This document shows, in pieces, positions 23,501-35,179 of a stretch of DNA of 64,000 nucleotides. Under the pieces are notes generated by a model, which searched no databases, was not told the DNA's origin, and was given only the letters and a program-made list of their open reading frames with translations. The stretch's first letter is position 1, and every line of letters starts with the position of its first letter. Source of the stretch: Lepidostoma basale (lineage: Eukaryota; Arthropoda; Insecta; Trichoptera; Lepidostomatidae); contig JAHDVF020000864.1 in assembly GCA_022606425.2 (NCBI GenBank), positions 744,001-808,000 on the forward strand. Direction: 5' to 3'. A program made the translations under genes and the position numbers.

Positions 23501-25458
23501 TTGACATCACCAGGTGTTACAATAAACATTTTAAATACACGGTTTATATTTTAACAGTTAAAAAAATATATATATTAAACTTTTTTGGATATCATCTTTT
23601 TAAAAGCAGCCTGGAATAGTCGCATTTCGGACCGTATTGATTTTGACGTTTTTTATAATATGTACTAATTAAATTATTTTATAATATTTTCCAGATGACC
23701 CATTGGCATTCACCGCAATTCCACGCCTTCTACCCCACAGCCAACAGCTATCCCGGAGTGGTGGGGGAGATGCTTAGCGCGGGGCTGGGATGTATCGGCT
23801 TTAGTTGGGTGAGTCTTATACAATATTATCCACCTATTCAAGAACTTATAACTGTATCTAAATTATATTCAGTTATTTAATTTCATTGCTTTATTTTTAT
23901 ATTACAGCTCTCAGGTCCCGCGTGCACTGAGCTGGAAGTTGAAATGATGAATTGGCTTGGAAAATTATTGGATCTTCCTAAAGAGTTTTTGAACTGCTCT
24001 GAAGGTCCTGGTGGTGGAATCATTCAGGTATTCTTTTAATTTACAGCGCTTCTTACTCTTTGAGTCTAGTTTCAGCTTATATTATATTCATAGAAGGAAT
24101 GCCGCATGCCTAAAGAGTTTTAAAATTAATTTCTTCTTTTACTTCGTTTCACAATCAAGCTAGTTTCGTAGGAATGGTCATAATCTTTCCTATTCTCTTG
24201 TCATTGTGGTGTAAGGTTTGGCCAACTTTGTGTCGTTGCGAAGGGCACCGGGTGTAATAGTTATAGTAACACTACTCTTGGAGGTACCTTCCTTGCACCT
24301 ACCAAATTGCATAACTACACTCATAGCCATTATTTGATTTTTATTTATGTATTAAAAAAATTTCAGGGGTCCGCTAGTGAGAGTACGCTTGTGGCTCTTT
24401 TAGCTGCGAAGGAACGAACCATTAATCGTCTTAAAGCAGAAAATCCTGACGTGGATCTGGGAGTTGTAAGATCTAAGCTAGTAGCGTACACTTCGGAAGA
24501 CTCCAATTCTTCTGTTGAGAAAGCGGGACTCTTGGCGGCAGTCCCCATGCGGCTTCTGCCTACTGATGACGGCTGCAGACTCAGAGGAGATACTGTCCGA
24601 AAGGCGATGGAAGATGATATAAAGAAAGGTCTCATACCCTGCTGCGTAATTGTGAATCTCGGGACCACGGGTACTTGCGCCTTTGACTGCTTGGAAGAAA
24701 TTGCTCCACACTGCCTTCAGAATAATGCGTGGCTCCATATCGACGCGGCTTATGCAGGGGCAGCCTTCATATGCCCAGAGTACCGTCACCTCATGGCGGG
24801 CGTGGAGCAGGCCGACTCCTTCAACTTCAACCCTCACAAATGGATGCTCGTAAACTTCGATTGCTCGGCGATGTGGGTTAAGGATGCCAATTACTTGGTG
24901 GATGCCTTCGATGTTCAGAGAATTTACTTGAAGGATAACCAGTCTAAAAATATCCCCGATTACCGGCACTGGCAGATCCCTCTGGGGCGAAGATTCCGTT
25001 CTATCAAGCTATGGGCGGTACTTCGAATCTACGGAGCTAGCGGGCTTAGAAACCACATTCGCAAACAAATTTCGTTGGCCGAAAGCTTCGCATCACTCGT
25101 TCTTAAAGACAACAGGTTTGAAATACTCACAGTCAGCATGGGGTTAGTATGCTTCAGACTGAAAGGGGAAAACAACTTATCCAAAGCTTTGGTGGATAAA
25201 TTGATGGAGAGAAAGAAGATATTCGTCGTTTCGTGTCATTATAAAACAAAATTCATAATTCGCTTCGTGGTGTGCAGTCGACTTTGCGAGCTCTCCGATA
25301 TTGAGTTTGCTTGGAAAGAAATTCAATCCCAGGCGGACGGGTTGGATATAACTAAATCTTTAGAGAACAAGGTGATAGAAAAAATGGACACAACCGAAAA
25401 ATTCGCACCAACGAATGGTCTTACAGGTGTCAGTAAAACTATGGAAAAATCTAAATAG
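20527..25458 (+). CDS. 3,4-dihydroxyphenylacetaldehyde synthase 1 (amd-like AAAD), complete, 5 exons
   Basis: Exons 20527-20606, 21915-22035, 23695-23808, 23908-24027 and 24367-25458 join without a break into 508 aa. All four introns are GT..AG, with phases 2,0,0,0. The protein starts [20 protein letters not shown] and has the AAAD set: Thr82, Thr246, Asp271 (pairs with the PLP ring nitrogen), Lys303 in NFNPHKW (PLP Schiff base) and Tyr332 of the mobile loop. Decisive residues are Phe79-Tyr80 (FHAFYP) and Asn192 (SEDSNSS), where true decarboxylases have Tyr-Phe and His. In insects this set marks DHPAAS, which converts L-DOPA to DHPAA, CO2, ammonia and hydrogen peroxide, a cytosolic reaction serving flexible cuticle. 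A C-terminal tail of about 30 residues (...[14 protein letters not shown]...) is longer than in Ddc. The start is the first ATG after the TATA box. Activity on other amino acids cannot be excluded. Confidence 0.95.
21440..21640. repeat. foldback repeat in DHPAAS-1 intron 1
   Basis: CTCGCTGCCATCTTCTGGTG and GGAAGATAGCAACAAGCTGC form the arms, with CAAGGTAGAAGTTCATTGTA upstream. It is the inverted relative of 58130-58320 and shares its flank with 3445. Confidence 0.5.
22892..22972. repeat. short inverted repeat in DHPAAS-1 intron 2
   Basis: ATGAGTGTAAC (22892-22902) and GTTACACTCAT (22962-22972) are perfect complements 59 bases apart. This could be a tiny MITE. There is no sign of an exon in the loop. 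Confidence 0.45.
23470..23535. repeat. half copy of foldback family G in DHPAAS-1 intron 2
   Basis: TCGCGATATCTGTTTCGTCA followed by ACCGATGTTGACATCACCAG matches one arm of the family at 8995 and 60995. The other arm is missing. Confidence 0.5.
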
Positions 25459-25560
25459 TCAAATATTTATGCATATTATATGTATCCATACATTTATTAT
25501 ATATATTCTAGATTAACTTTTCTGCCATAAAATTATTAGTTTACAGTTATGTTTATTTGT

Positions 25561-25620
25561 AATAAATGCTACGTATTCATTATTGTACTTTCTGACTCCG
25601 ATCAATTAATGCAGAATAAA
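25561..25620 (+). terminator. polyadenylation signals of DHPAAS-1
   Basis: Two canonical AATAAA hexamers, at 25561-25566 and 25615-25620, lie 103 and 157 bases after the stop codon, giving a short 3' UTR. Which one is used cannot be told from sequence. Confidence 0.5.
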
Positions 25621-26494
25621 GGTGATTGAATAGTCAATCAGGGTGATTATTAAATTTTTCCCTTTATTTAATAAACTTTGTCTGATACATGGTGCGTCAT
25701 TAATTTTTGTGAACAAATCTTACAAATTAAATAATTACAAAATGTTTGGTTTTAAAAATGTAAATTTTATGTCAATGTGTAATGTTTCACTTCTGCTCAC
25801 TACCATAAATGTCTTTAAGGACACATAAATATTTAAGGAGTATTTAACCCATGGACAAAAAATATAAAAAACTGTATTTGCGTGATTTGTGAAATAAATG
25901 AAAGCACGAGTGTTATAGAAAAAAATATTCAATTATTTTTGTATAATTATGCGTCAATATATTACTAAAACGTTTAAAATGTGGAGTTTCATAGTGTTTA
26001 CATTTTTTACTATATTATAGTTTAATAGAATATGTGTAATATTTCTCATGTTTGTAAAGAAAAATGTATTAATTATTATTTGTGATTATTTCATTAATAC
26101 TGTAATTTAAATTGATTTCGTGAAATAAATTGTAATATAAAATATGTCTGAGTTATTTTTCACGATTTATCAAAAAATATATTTATGAAACTTATTTACA
26201 CATATAATAATGAATTAAAATGCTCGAAATGATACAGAAAATGTAAAAGGAGTTTACAGGCCTATATTGATGCATTAGAAACATGGAATTTAAGTATCAT
26301 TTTCAGAAAAATATTATATTTTCGTAAAATATCGGTAGGGTAGATCAATGCATGCGTACATATTATACGAGTAGGTACTTACCAACTTAAAATAATCATG
26401 CAACTTTTGAAGAGTTCACCTTAATGACGTTTTCCAAATTACTCGACTATTTCGCCCAGCTTAGCCAGATCAGTCAAAATTGTATCCTCTAAAC

Positions 26495-26791
26495 CAGAGG
26501 TTCCCAAACTTTTTTGTGCCGTAGACCCCTTGCCGATTTCTTCTATTTTGTGTAAACTTCCTGCTTTCCTAAAATTGATTTTTTTTACAAATTCATTTAT
26601 AACTATAAAAGTAGTTTTTGAAGCTGGCACAGAGCTAAATCAGGCCAAAAAAATCGAAAAAAAGACGAAATTCGTTGGCGACCTTTTTCGTATCTCATAT
26701 TGGGGGAAATCTGCTGGTCGAAACGTTTAACCATTTTCTTTTCGCTGACATGGATCCCTTGCAAGTTGTCGTAGACCTTTATAGACCACTT
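26495..26791. mobile_element. decayed hAT-type element with 8-bp target duplication
   Basis: The left end CAGAGGTTCCCAAACTTTTT is a typical hAT terminus. The right end TTTATAGACCACTT is a worn complement (about 9 of 14 positions). Exact copies of CTCTAAAC flank it at 26487-26494 and 26792-26799, the 8-bp duplication hAT transposases make. At 297 bp it has no transposase, so it is non-autonomous. Confidence 0.7.
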
Positions 26792-27059
26792 CTCTAAACG
26801 CTTTCTTTCACGGTTTTTCTTGAGGGTTTACTTCGGCCAATTTTGACGCGTGCATGGTTTTAACTGCTAGTGGATCTCTAGTTCGACATAAGTTGCCAAC
26901 ACATGTCAGGCATTCAGCTTAAACTAGGCTCGTTTAAAAGGATTGCTGGCTTATTGTAAATCACAAGTTTCCGCAGCAAGATCAGATTCGAGCCTCGATA
27001 TTATCTTAAAATCTTTGTCTCAAACCAGAAGATTATATTTTATTATTTAAGATTCATGA

Positions 27060-27491
27060 AAATATGCGTGTAATGGTTTCACTTCTAAAACATGCGTGCG
27101 ACCTATCATGACGTACGCTGTAGAGACGCGGGCTGACACTGTGCGAACCAAGGGACTACTAAGAACATCGGAGATGAAGGTCCTAAGATCAATTACTGGA
27201 AAAACCCTCCGAGATCGTGTCTGCAACGTAGACATAAGAAAAACCTGCGAAATAGAGGATATCGTTCAGTGGAGTAGATCCAGAAGAAGATACTGGAGGG
27301 ACCATGTAGCCCGAATGGATGGTGACAGACTCGCATACGAGTATACAGCCACTTATGAAATCCCCTCCGGACACCGCCCACCTGGAAGACCGCCTAAGAG
27401 ATGGAGGGACAGCTGGATCTCATCATCCGACGAGATATGATTTCTGTGTCACAGATCGTCAGATCTATTAAAAGAAGAAGAAGAAGAAGAA
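27060..27491 (+). mobile_element. LINE C-terminal fragment with (GAA)n tail, best copy
   Basis: The frame reads MRPIMTYAVETRADTVRTKG, LLRTSEMKVLRSITGKTLRD, IEDIVQWSRSRRRYWRDHVA and PPGRPPKRWRDSWISSSDEI, then stops. A 3' segment CACAGATCGTCAGATCTATT leads into AAGAAGAAGAAGAAG. This is the reference copy for the fragments at 5640, 5880, 9281 and 48150. Confidence 0.8.
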
Positions 27492-28774
27492 GATTTAAGA
27501 TTCCTTGACCGTGACACCGAACCATATGTGAGTACCTACTGGCTTGTTCGTGGTATTGTAAATGAGTAACCTGTTGGTTTTTTTTTTAAGCTTGGACTTT
27601 AGGAACTTCCTTGTTGGGATAACATAACGGCTATTCTAAATAATGTGTTGGTTTGTTTTTATGGAGTCTACGTTACTTTTGATTATTATTTGCGTTTCCG
27701 CTTATATGTTGCAATATTAGGCATTTCAGAAAAAAGAGAATCTATATTGCCTTCTCTACGCTCAGCGTGCATATAAATGGCTTTAGTATTGACCGTTTCG
27801 TGTAAAAGGATGTCTCTTTTTTCCTGGATTCTATTCACCCTAATGCAAATATCTCTCAGTAGTGAGACCAGGCCATTATTTTTCCCGTAAACACTCATTC
27901 ACTTCATGTTTTTATAACTTAGGTTTAACTTAAATCCGATTCGGGTTGCTGGGTTAATTACTTTTTTTAACACCATTTCGTACCAGATACTTTGCATATC
28001 TACATGTTATAGTGAATACTACCAAGAATAATGCAAATTATATTTGTTGAATACTTCACTATTTCTTCAAAGGCGATATTAAACTACATACAGGAATACG
28101 ATTATATTGTCTCAGTTAGGTCATTACATCGAATCTCTCGGTCATTTCCCATCCAACTCTATCTGCGAAGTTTGTTCCAGAGAGACACGCCTTTGTGACT
28201 CGGATTAGGTTATCCGCGATTCCGTATTCCATTTATAAATGCATAGTAAATAAAACGTATATTTTTTATTCTTAAAATTCAAGAAACTTGATGGACTGCC
28301 CTCTCTACACGTCTATGCGCAACATTTATCAAATACTCAAACCATTTTCTTTCCCAAGCTTACAATAATTGTCCTTAATAGTTAAGTTTTAAACCTATTT
28401 TGTTTCTAAATTTTAACTAATCAAGTAAAACGCTAATAAGAAAATATTAATTGAGTAGAAGAATGATCCCAAAAATCTATTATTATCGATAATGGGTGAT
28501 GAAAGTATTTAAATATATGTTTTAATTAACGACATCTATAATCAAAATATAATTTATTATAAATTCAAGTTTCCAAAAAAAAATTGTAGAATCACCAACC
28601 GTAAAAATAAATAAAATTTGGCCCTTGATTTTAATTTTATTTAATCGAATTGCCTATTTTTGTAATATGTAAAAACGTCAACTAAATATTTTAAAATATA
28701 TTTTACGAAATCATTAGTGACATCTATGATTCATGAAAGACACTACATAAAATATACATCCAGTAACTTTATAA

Positions 28775-28882
28775 GAAGTTATATGTTAGGCATCAGGCAT
28801 GCGATAGAGTCGGGTGGAGAAGGTTCCTTGAGGCCCTATGCACCACGGAGGTGTGACAGGACAAAAAAGAAGAAGAAGAAGA
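28775..28882 (+). mobile_element. LINE 3' tail fragment with GAA tract
   Basis: The translation gives IRHAIESG and then GCACCACGGAGGTGTGACAG in DNA before AAAAAAGAAGAAGAAGAAG. This resembles the last residues and tail of a retrotransposon related to the GAA-tailed family. It is short and strongly truncated. Confidence 0.45.
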
Positions 28883-28932
28883 ACTTTATAAGAAAGTTGG
28901 ATGAATTTATTAATATTTTTTCTCCTGCAATG

Positions 28933-29560
28933 AAATTTATTTATTTATTTATTTATTTAGGGTAACATACAGCGATATCAATAACATATATATAAAAGAA
29001 ACATTCAGAATAATTAAAATAAGGCCAATTACATGCTACCACAGATTAAAAATAATAGTTAACAATCAACAAATGATAGTGAGAAACAAGATTGAAGTTA
29101 AACTAAGACAAAATAAGGTATACATAATATTTAAGAGTTAAAATACTTATAGTACTGGAAATAAAAAATAAAATTAAGATAAAATAAAATAAAAAGTAAT
29201 ATACAAGTATTATAATATCACGTTACATCGTGGTCACATCCGCGCCGAAATGTTGCTCCTATCACTTTTTTAAAATTTCGCTCGCTCAAATGAAAGACGT
29301 CAATGTCTCCAAAATGTTTGTTGTAGATATCACAGATTCGATACAGTGCCGCGCTCAGAGCGTAGTTTGTGCGATAAACAGGAAGGTGGAAAACTTGGCT
29401 CGCGGTGTGTCTCGTGCGAGACATGGGGGTATTGAGTGACAATTTGCTGAGAAGTTCAGAATTGTCAATTTTAAAGTGAATTATTTTATGAAGTAACATC
29501 ATATCATGAAGAGTACGTCTATTTTCAAGAGAGTCCAAGGAGTGAAAAATTAGGGCAGAT
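28933..29560 (-). mobile_element. jockey/CR1-like LINE 3' end, copy A (intact C-terminal frame)
   Basis: On the minus strand the frame gives SLENRRTLHDMMLLHKIIHF, then SRTRHTASQVFHLPVYRTNY and ALSAALYRICDIYN, with RNFKKVIGATFRRGCDHDV before the stop. It is the end of a jockey/CR1-type reverse transcriptase followed by a 3' UTR and a TTTA/TAAA tract at 28935. A nearly identical second copy lies at 59908. Copy A breaks off at about 29560 by 5' truncation. Confidence 0.8.
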
Positions 29561-30310
29561 CATAGATTTATAGTTTTTATCGAGGTTTTAATAAAATATG
29601 AATATTTTTAATTATTACAATACTATTCATATTCATAGTTAAAGTATGATTCTCACGTGGTGGGATAAAACAATATTGTAAAATATAATTATATTGTGGG
29701 TTATATTGAATTGATTCAACAAAATTTTAAAGTGGTTTGGTAACTTTAATCATCGGAAGGTATCAATCATCATCAGAATTATTTTCGTAATACAAATTTT
29801 TAATACCAAATCATTAAAGAAAATCGCAGATGATCTCAAAGTTTTACAGGTTTATTTAAATAATATCTTGGTTCTTCTAAGTTCATTTAATAAACATAAT
29901 TTCAATATGGGGTTAAAAAATAACTGAACGCCATTAATAAATAATAAATAATTACTATTTTACGGGCTTAGTCGTCTTACTCTAAATATGTGTGGGTCCT
30001 CATCGATAGGTACACATTCAATCTATATGAGTGTTTTTCAATCATCATCTAAATTGTCATATAGATTAACATTATTAGGGAAATATTATAAATGACTATT
30101 CAGATAATGTTTCATATGACAATTCAAATGATTAACACAACTTTAGTACGAGAAAATTGAGGGAAAGCTAGACGCATCATTGGGTGACGTTACTAAAAAT
30201 ATACCCATTTGCCCCTACAAGAGACAAAAAGTCGGATAAATCTTCCACCACAGTACTCAGAAAATGAGAAGAGTGAAATACATGTTTATGGCAATACGCA
30301 TGATATATAA

Positions 30311-30993
30311 CAGGGATGGCGAACCTATGGCACGCGTGCCACAGGTGGCTTTTCAAAAAGTTTTAGAAAAAGCATAAAAAATTCAAAAAATATTTAAATA
30401 GGCATGTGTATTTTCTTCGTTCATCAATAGTCTCACAAACGAAGGATATGACGACATTCATGCATAAATAGATCGCATTGTATAATATGTACTTCCCGCA
30501 CGGTGCTAGTCCCTCGAGGTGAATTTTTTTTGTAATAAACATCGCTCCCGGCACTTATTAACTTTTTCTTTTCTTAAAAAAAATAGCAATGGGCATTTTA
30601 ACAAATTTTTCGTCGACTTATTCCTGTGAATCATTATTTTCTACAATGAACTTTATTAAATCAGACATAAGAAGTAGACTTACAGACGAAAGTACTATTA
30701 AAAGCTACCAGATATGAACCCGATATAAAAAATTTGGCTTCTAGCATCCAACAACAAAAATCTCACTCATAATGAAGTTTTGAGGGTTCTACATTTTTTT
30801 TGATTAATTCTTTTTTTATTTTATTTTGCCATTAATAAGTACTTAATTATTTTTTTCAGTGTATTAATGCTTTGTTCATATTGAAAATCCGCAGTTACAC
30901 AAACACTTGATGCATTTTTATTTCCATCACATATTATTACATTAAAAAAATATGTTTTTCGGCACTCGGGCTCAAAAAGGTTTGCCATCCCTG
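30311..30993. mobile_element. non-autonomous hAT element with exact 8-bp target duplication
   Basis: Termini CAGGGATGGCGAACC (left) and GGTTTGCCATCCCTG (right) are inverted repeats, differing at one of the 15 positions. The element is bounded by identical ATATATAA octamers at 30303-30310 and 30994-31001. The subterminal GGCACGCGTGCCA palindrome is also seen in hAT elements of the BuSter/ZBED class. The 683 bp interior has no transposase frame. Confidence 0.88.
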
Positions 30994-31969
30994 ATATATA
31001 ACATCAGCTTGCCATTGACATGAAAGAGAAGAAAAATTATGCCGAAATGAAGATAGAATTTACATCACTAGAACAAAATGCGAAAATTGGCAATCTGAAA
31101 AGTGTACAGCCCCAGGCTTACTTACCTCCTTTACTTGTATTACTACTCTTATGAACTACATTAGAGCATCTATCATTCATTTGCAACATATAAAGCAATT
31201 ATATTCTTTTTTCTAAAGTGAATACACCTGCCATACGAAGTGTGTGGGAATATTAATATTAAGTACTTAAAAAAAATTCTATTATCACCTGCGTATATCT
31301 TACGTTTCATAAAGTACATATTTACTCTAATCTCCTTTACACCTAATATCTACCCGTTTACCCATTTACGTATTCATTCTAAAGTACTATAGCAAATATG
31401 AATTGAATACATTTTCTTATATACCTCGAGTGCTGAAGTATTATATTTAATACTTCGTGGAATCATTTATCTATTATGTACACTTCTGTCGTGTATTGTT
31501 GATAGGTTTGTGATGATTCCATATTTTTTTTGTAATGCAAAAGGCATTGTTGTTTGTTTCTTGGACAATGAAGTAATAGTCCATATTAATATTTAAATAT
31601 ATTATAACTCCTATAAAATTTGGATTTTCATCAATATACAAAAGGTGTTAATTTTTCCATATTTCCAATACATTCATCATTATCGTGAGATCGTAGCCCT
31701 GGGTGGACCTTGGCTAAATCGTATGATCTCCTCTTCGTCCAAGGCTTCTGGGATATTTCGAAACATATGTAATAAAATTACGCTGATCACGCTTTCAAGT
31801 CCGAATGAAAAAGGAGGAGGTTTGGCGTGTAAGGTTAACAGCATGCATGCCATAAAAAAACACAATCTCAAAGTACAAAGAAGAAAGCCTCAGATAATGG
31901 ATTTCTCTGGAAACCGACCAAAGCACGCAAACGGACACGAGTACCAGAATAAAAGAGATATGTAAAGCT

Positions 31970-32195
31970 ATTATAAAATGGAGTAGAGAGCGAATGAGGG
32001 ACTGGTACGGTCATGTTCAAGGAATGAGCACCACCAGACTCCCCTATATTGCACTACATAATCAGCCTCACGGGACTCGTCTCCCCTATATTGCACTACA
32101 TAATCAGCCTCACAGGAGGAGGAAGCTCTTGAGAACAGATCACATAGGTCAACAGCAAGAAAGAAGAAGTGTTATTTTCAAGAGTTAGGCTGTTA
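31970..32195 (+). mobile_element. LINE C-terminal fragment with a 42-bp in-frame duplication
   Basis: The frame MRDWYGHVQGMSTTRLPYIA resembles the 'RWxGHVxRM' LINE block. It then contains RLPYIALHNQPHGT followed at once by RLPYIALHNQPHRR, encoded by two nearly identical 42-base units at about 32040-32115. The duplication keeps the frame. The fragment ends in an AAGAAAGAAGAAG tract. Confidence 0.55.
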
Positions 32196-32639
32196 GTCTC
32201 ACGCTAAATTGCCTACCAGGAGAACCAATGTTTTATTGTATAGGTTTTCCGTTCTTTAGCCGATTGATTTCGGTGTTATGGTGCCGAAGACTATATATTT
32301 CCCTATCTGTTGTGAACCATATGGACAACTCATACAGGCCTCATTGTCCAGGGTTCGCTACGACAGCGATAGAAAGCCGGACTTCGAAGCCGAATTGCTT
32401 CCTGTATCACTTGCCGTATCTTATTAAGTATCTCTTAAATGTATTCGAAATATTATAATAAAAAGTCGTTATTTTTAAGAAGTAATTTATTGCACCTGGC
32501 CACTTACTAAACGTGATGAAACGAAAATGAACTTCTTCGAAATAAATAACCTCCACAGAATCCTCGGACCCATTAAGGATGGTCAGACACGAAGAAAAAT
32601 ATTCAACACGGGCTTTACGATCTATACCAGTGTAGCACA

Positions 32640-33065
32640 AACTTATTTGACCTATGGCCTAAATTTTTTTGGGGAATTTTTTGGGGGCCCCTTGCGGACA
32701 CAAAATTACCAAGGCCCCCCTGGAAATTTTCCTTTCTTTTTCAGTTTTAAACTAAACTCGTAAAACAAAAAAATGTAGTGTTTTTTTCTATGTATTTAAG
32801 TGTAGTGTTATAAATAAGAAACACCGTTACTAAAATTGTTGAGTAATTAATATTTATAATCCTAATGAGAAAGACTAACCTGATGTACTGTCAATTGCGA
32901 ACCTGATGTAAAAAAAAATATAATGTTTTAAATTTTAGCACCTCGTAGCCCCCTTTTTGCTTCCCAGGGCTCCCCTACTTCCTCACGGCCAGATTTACCC
33001 CTTCAGCTCCTTCTAGGGCTCCCTGGGGGGCCAGGGGGCCGACTTTGCGAAGCTATTATCTATAC
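32640..33065. other. possible transposon remnant with GGGGGCCCC blocks
   Basis: Two GC-rich patches, TTTTTTGGGGGCCCCTTGCG at about 32675 and GGGGGGCCAGGGGGCCGAC at about 33024, face each other across AT-rich DNA. They resemble the ends of some hAT-derived repeats, but no clear terminal repeats or target duplication could be drawn. Confidence 0.3.
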
Positions 33066-33357
33066 CAAGACGTCAACGTTGTCAAGTTTATTAACTGCCC
33101 TACCTTCAGGTAATTTTCCGAGAAACGTTTTTGAAACGAGAAAAACGAAACGAAAAAAAGCAGGTATTTTATTAATGAAATTTGATTATATATTAATTTA
33201 ATTTTTTTTAATTACGAAACGTCAAATACTCGGCCGCACACTTCGCCTGCCCCTTGTAAAACTATCATATTTATGAAGACTTGTACTCAAGTGTTGTTGG
33301 CATACGCGCGTATCCCTAACAGTTTGTACATTTTTGGTACATTACTTTTTCTCAAGC

Positions 33358-33416
33358 ACGTACGTGATACGGGATAGCGCAGAATGGTACAGTCAAAGTG
33401 AACGTATCACGTACGT
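33358..33416. repeat. 14-bp perfect inverted repeat upstream of DHPAAS-2
   Basis: ACGTACGTGATACG at 33358-33371 and CGTATCACGTACGT at 33403-33416 are exact complements with a 31-base spacer. It lies 1.6 kb before the DHPAAS-2 TATA box. It could be a transcription-factor site pair or the ends of a tiny element. Confidence 0.5.
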
Positions 33417-35058
33417 TCAAATAGGTAGGGTGGTTAAGATTAACAGATTACTCTTCCTAGTAGTTCATTTGCTTCGCATGGTTGTAATGCTGCATAAAAT
33501 GACGATGGTGATAAGTTAGTCACTGATTACTTATTGCAAAACCTCGAATTTTCTAGTATTTTTTACAAGTGATTTCCGATACATATTTTGACCTAAAAGT
33601 ACGTGATTTAGCTTATTAAACTATTTATCATATATAATGATTTCAAATAAGGAAGACATACAAAGGAATATTAAAATGACGTTTGAAAATTAACAGGGGA
33701 ATATTAAATAGTTTTGAAAATTTTAAGTTTCGATGTAAACCGTAGCTATTGAATATTAAACATAACTTGGAATCAAAATAGGAAGAAAAATTAAATCGTC
33801 CATACCAGAGGCGATGAAAGCATGTGTGGATGGCCATAGCGAATTAGTCTAATATCAACGGTTCTAATGTTTTAACCACAAACCAATAGATATGCCAATA
33901 TACGTGACCATTAACCGCACATCCAACACGTGAAAAAACTTTCAATATGTTATAATAAAAAGAAATGTTTTTAAATTATGAAAGTGACAAGTCATTCATG
34001 ATTAGTAATATATATCTCAGATGACATCAGAAAATAAATTTGATATTTATATGCAACCTTACCTATTACACAAAAAATAGAAAAATAGACACTTTTAACT
34101 GTTTACGTGAATCTAATGATTTTTATAGCGAGGAAAGATATCACCAACCGAAACATGCCTATTCTAAAAAAAAAAAAAAAAAGGTGTCGCGGTAAAAAAA
34201 TGTTTTTATATATAAGTTATCTAAAAAAGACATTGCGTTATAAACACGTGATAAAAGATTTTTAGATGCATTATCTTAATTATTTTTAACATTTTTTTTT
34301 AATCTGGACGCACGTATTGCAAATTGTCGAAAATTTTATTTAAACAAATATTTTTGAGGATATCTTATACTAATAAGATGATTAATATACGATTTTAATA
34401 AAATGTAGATGTTAATGGAATTCCAATACAGTTTTAGCGGATATTTTAAAGGAAATGGTATTTTATACCCATTGAAAAGATTTAACTTTGTTATTCGTTG
34501 GAATATCATTTACATAAAATTGCACGCTTAAAGAAATTAATTTATTGAACAACTCGTGTGGTCCATGTAAATATTTAAATTCAACTAATAGATCTCTTCA
34601 CCGCAAACTTGAGTTTCTCAAGTGTCCATCTTCAGAATACATATATTTGTCATTTCATTTATTCATTGTTGAATACGAGTACCTTATTTTTCATTTTATA
34701 TTTAATCACATAAAATTAAAACCGTCTTCCCATTAATAAGATAAAATCAGGGTGATAGTTTATATCGATGAAGTTTAAGATTGCAGTAGAAATTTTAAAT
34801 TAAATAACCAGTTTTTGATGGAGTGAAAAGTCGATGAAGACTGTGTAGTAACAATTAATGTTGAACCTTGCGATATGAACCCTTTCGCCAGGAGTAGTTT
34901 TGTATGTCGCGGGTAGGGGGTACGGGGCAGTGGGCATTGCCGGTACTAGTACACGGTATTCTGATCTACCACGTGTAGGTAAGTACCCCGACACCAAAAC
35001 AAGACCCGCTGCCGATGCCAGTGCCGGAGAGATTACGTGTTACATGAAAGCCACCTAA

Positions 35059-35093
35059 TATATAACGTGAACAGACCAATTGAACAGTCATTC
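35059..35093 (+). promoter_or_regulatory. core promoter of DHPAAS-2 (TATA box and initiator)
   Basis: TATATAA at 35059-35065 is followed by an initiator TCATTC with its A at 35090, 31 bases on. The predicted leader of 90 bases contains no ATG before the start at 35180. The arrangement mirrors that of DHPAAS-1 (TATA, 30 bases, CATTC). Confidence 0.6.
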
Positions 35094-35179
35094 GCTTTTA
35101 CAGACGCGCAGTGTGAAGTGACAGCTGTGAAGCTCCTCTCCTCTAAGCCGGTAGCATCTTCAGCCCTGATCTCGCTGAC

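Noticed and set aside
24307..24366. Coding extension of DHPAAS-1 exon 5 to an ATG at 24307
   Set aside because: It is intron sequence. A good acceptor (tttcag) at 24366 joins exon 4 to exon 5 in frame and gives the conserved IIQGSASES junction.
24363..24969. Long minus-strand frames opposite DHPAAS-1 exon 5
   Set aside because: Shadow frames of a strongly conserved plus-strand exon, with no family match and no splice support. The same applies to minus frames at 42317-43324 and plus frames at 47322-47641.
27464..27491. GAA microsatellite as an independent repeat
   Set aside because: It sits exactly at the 3' end of a LINE copy, and similar tracts end the other copies, so it is the retrotransposon tail.
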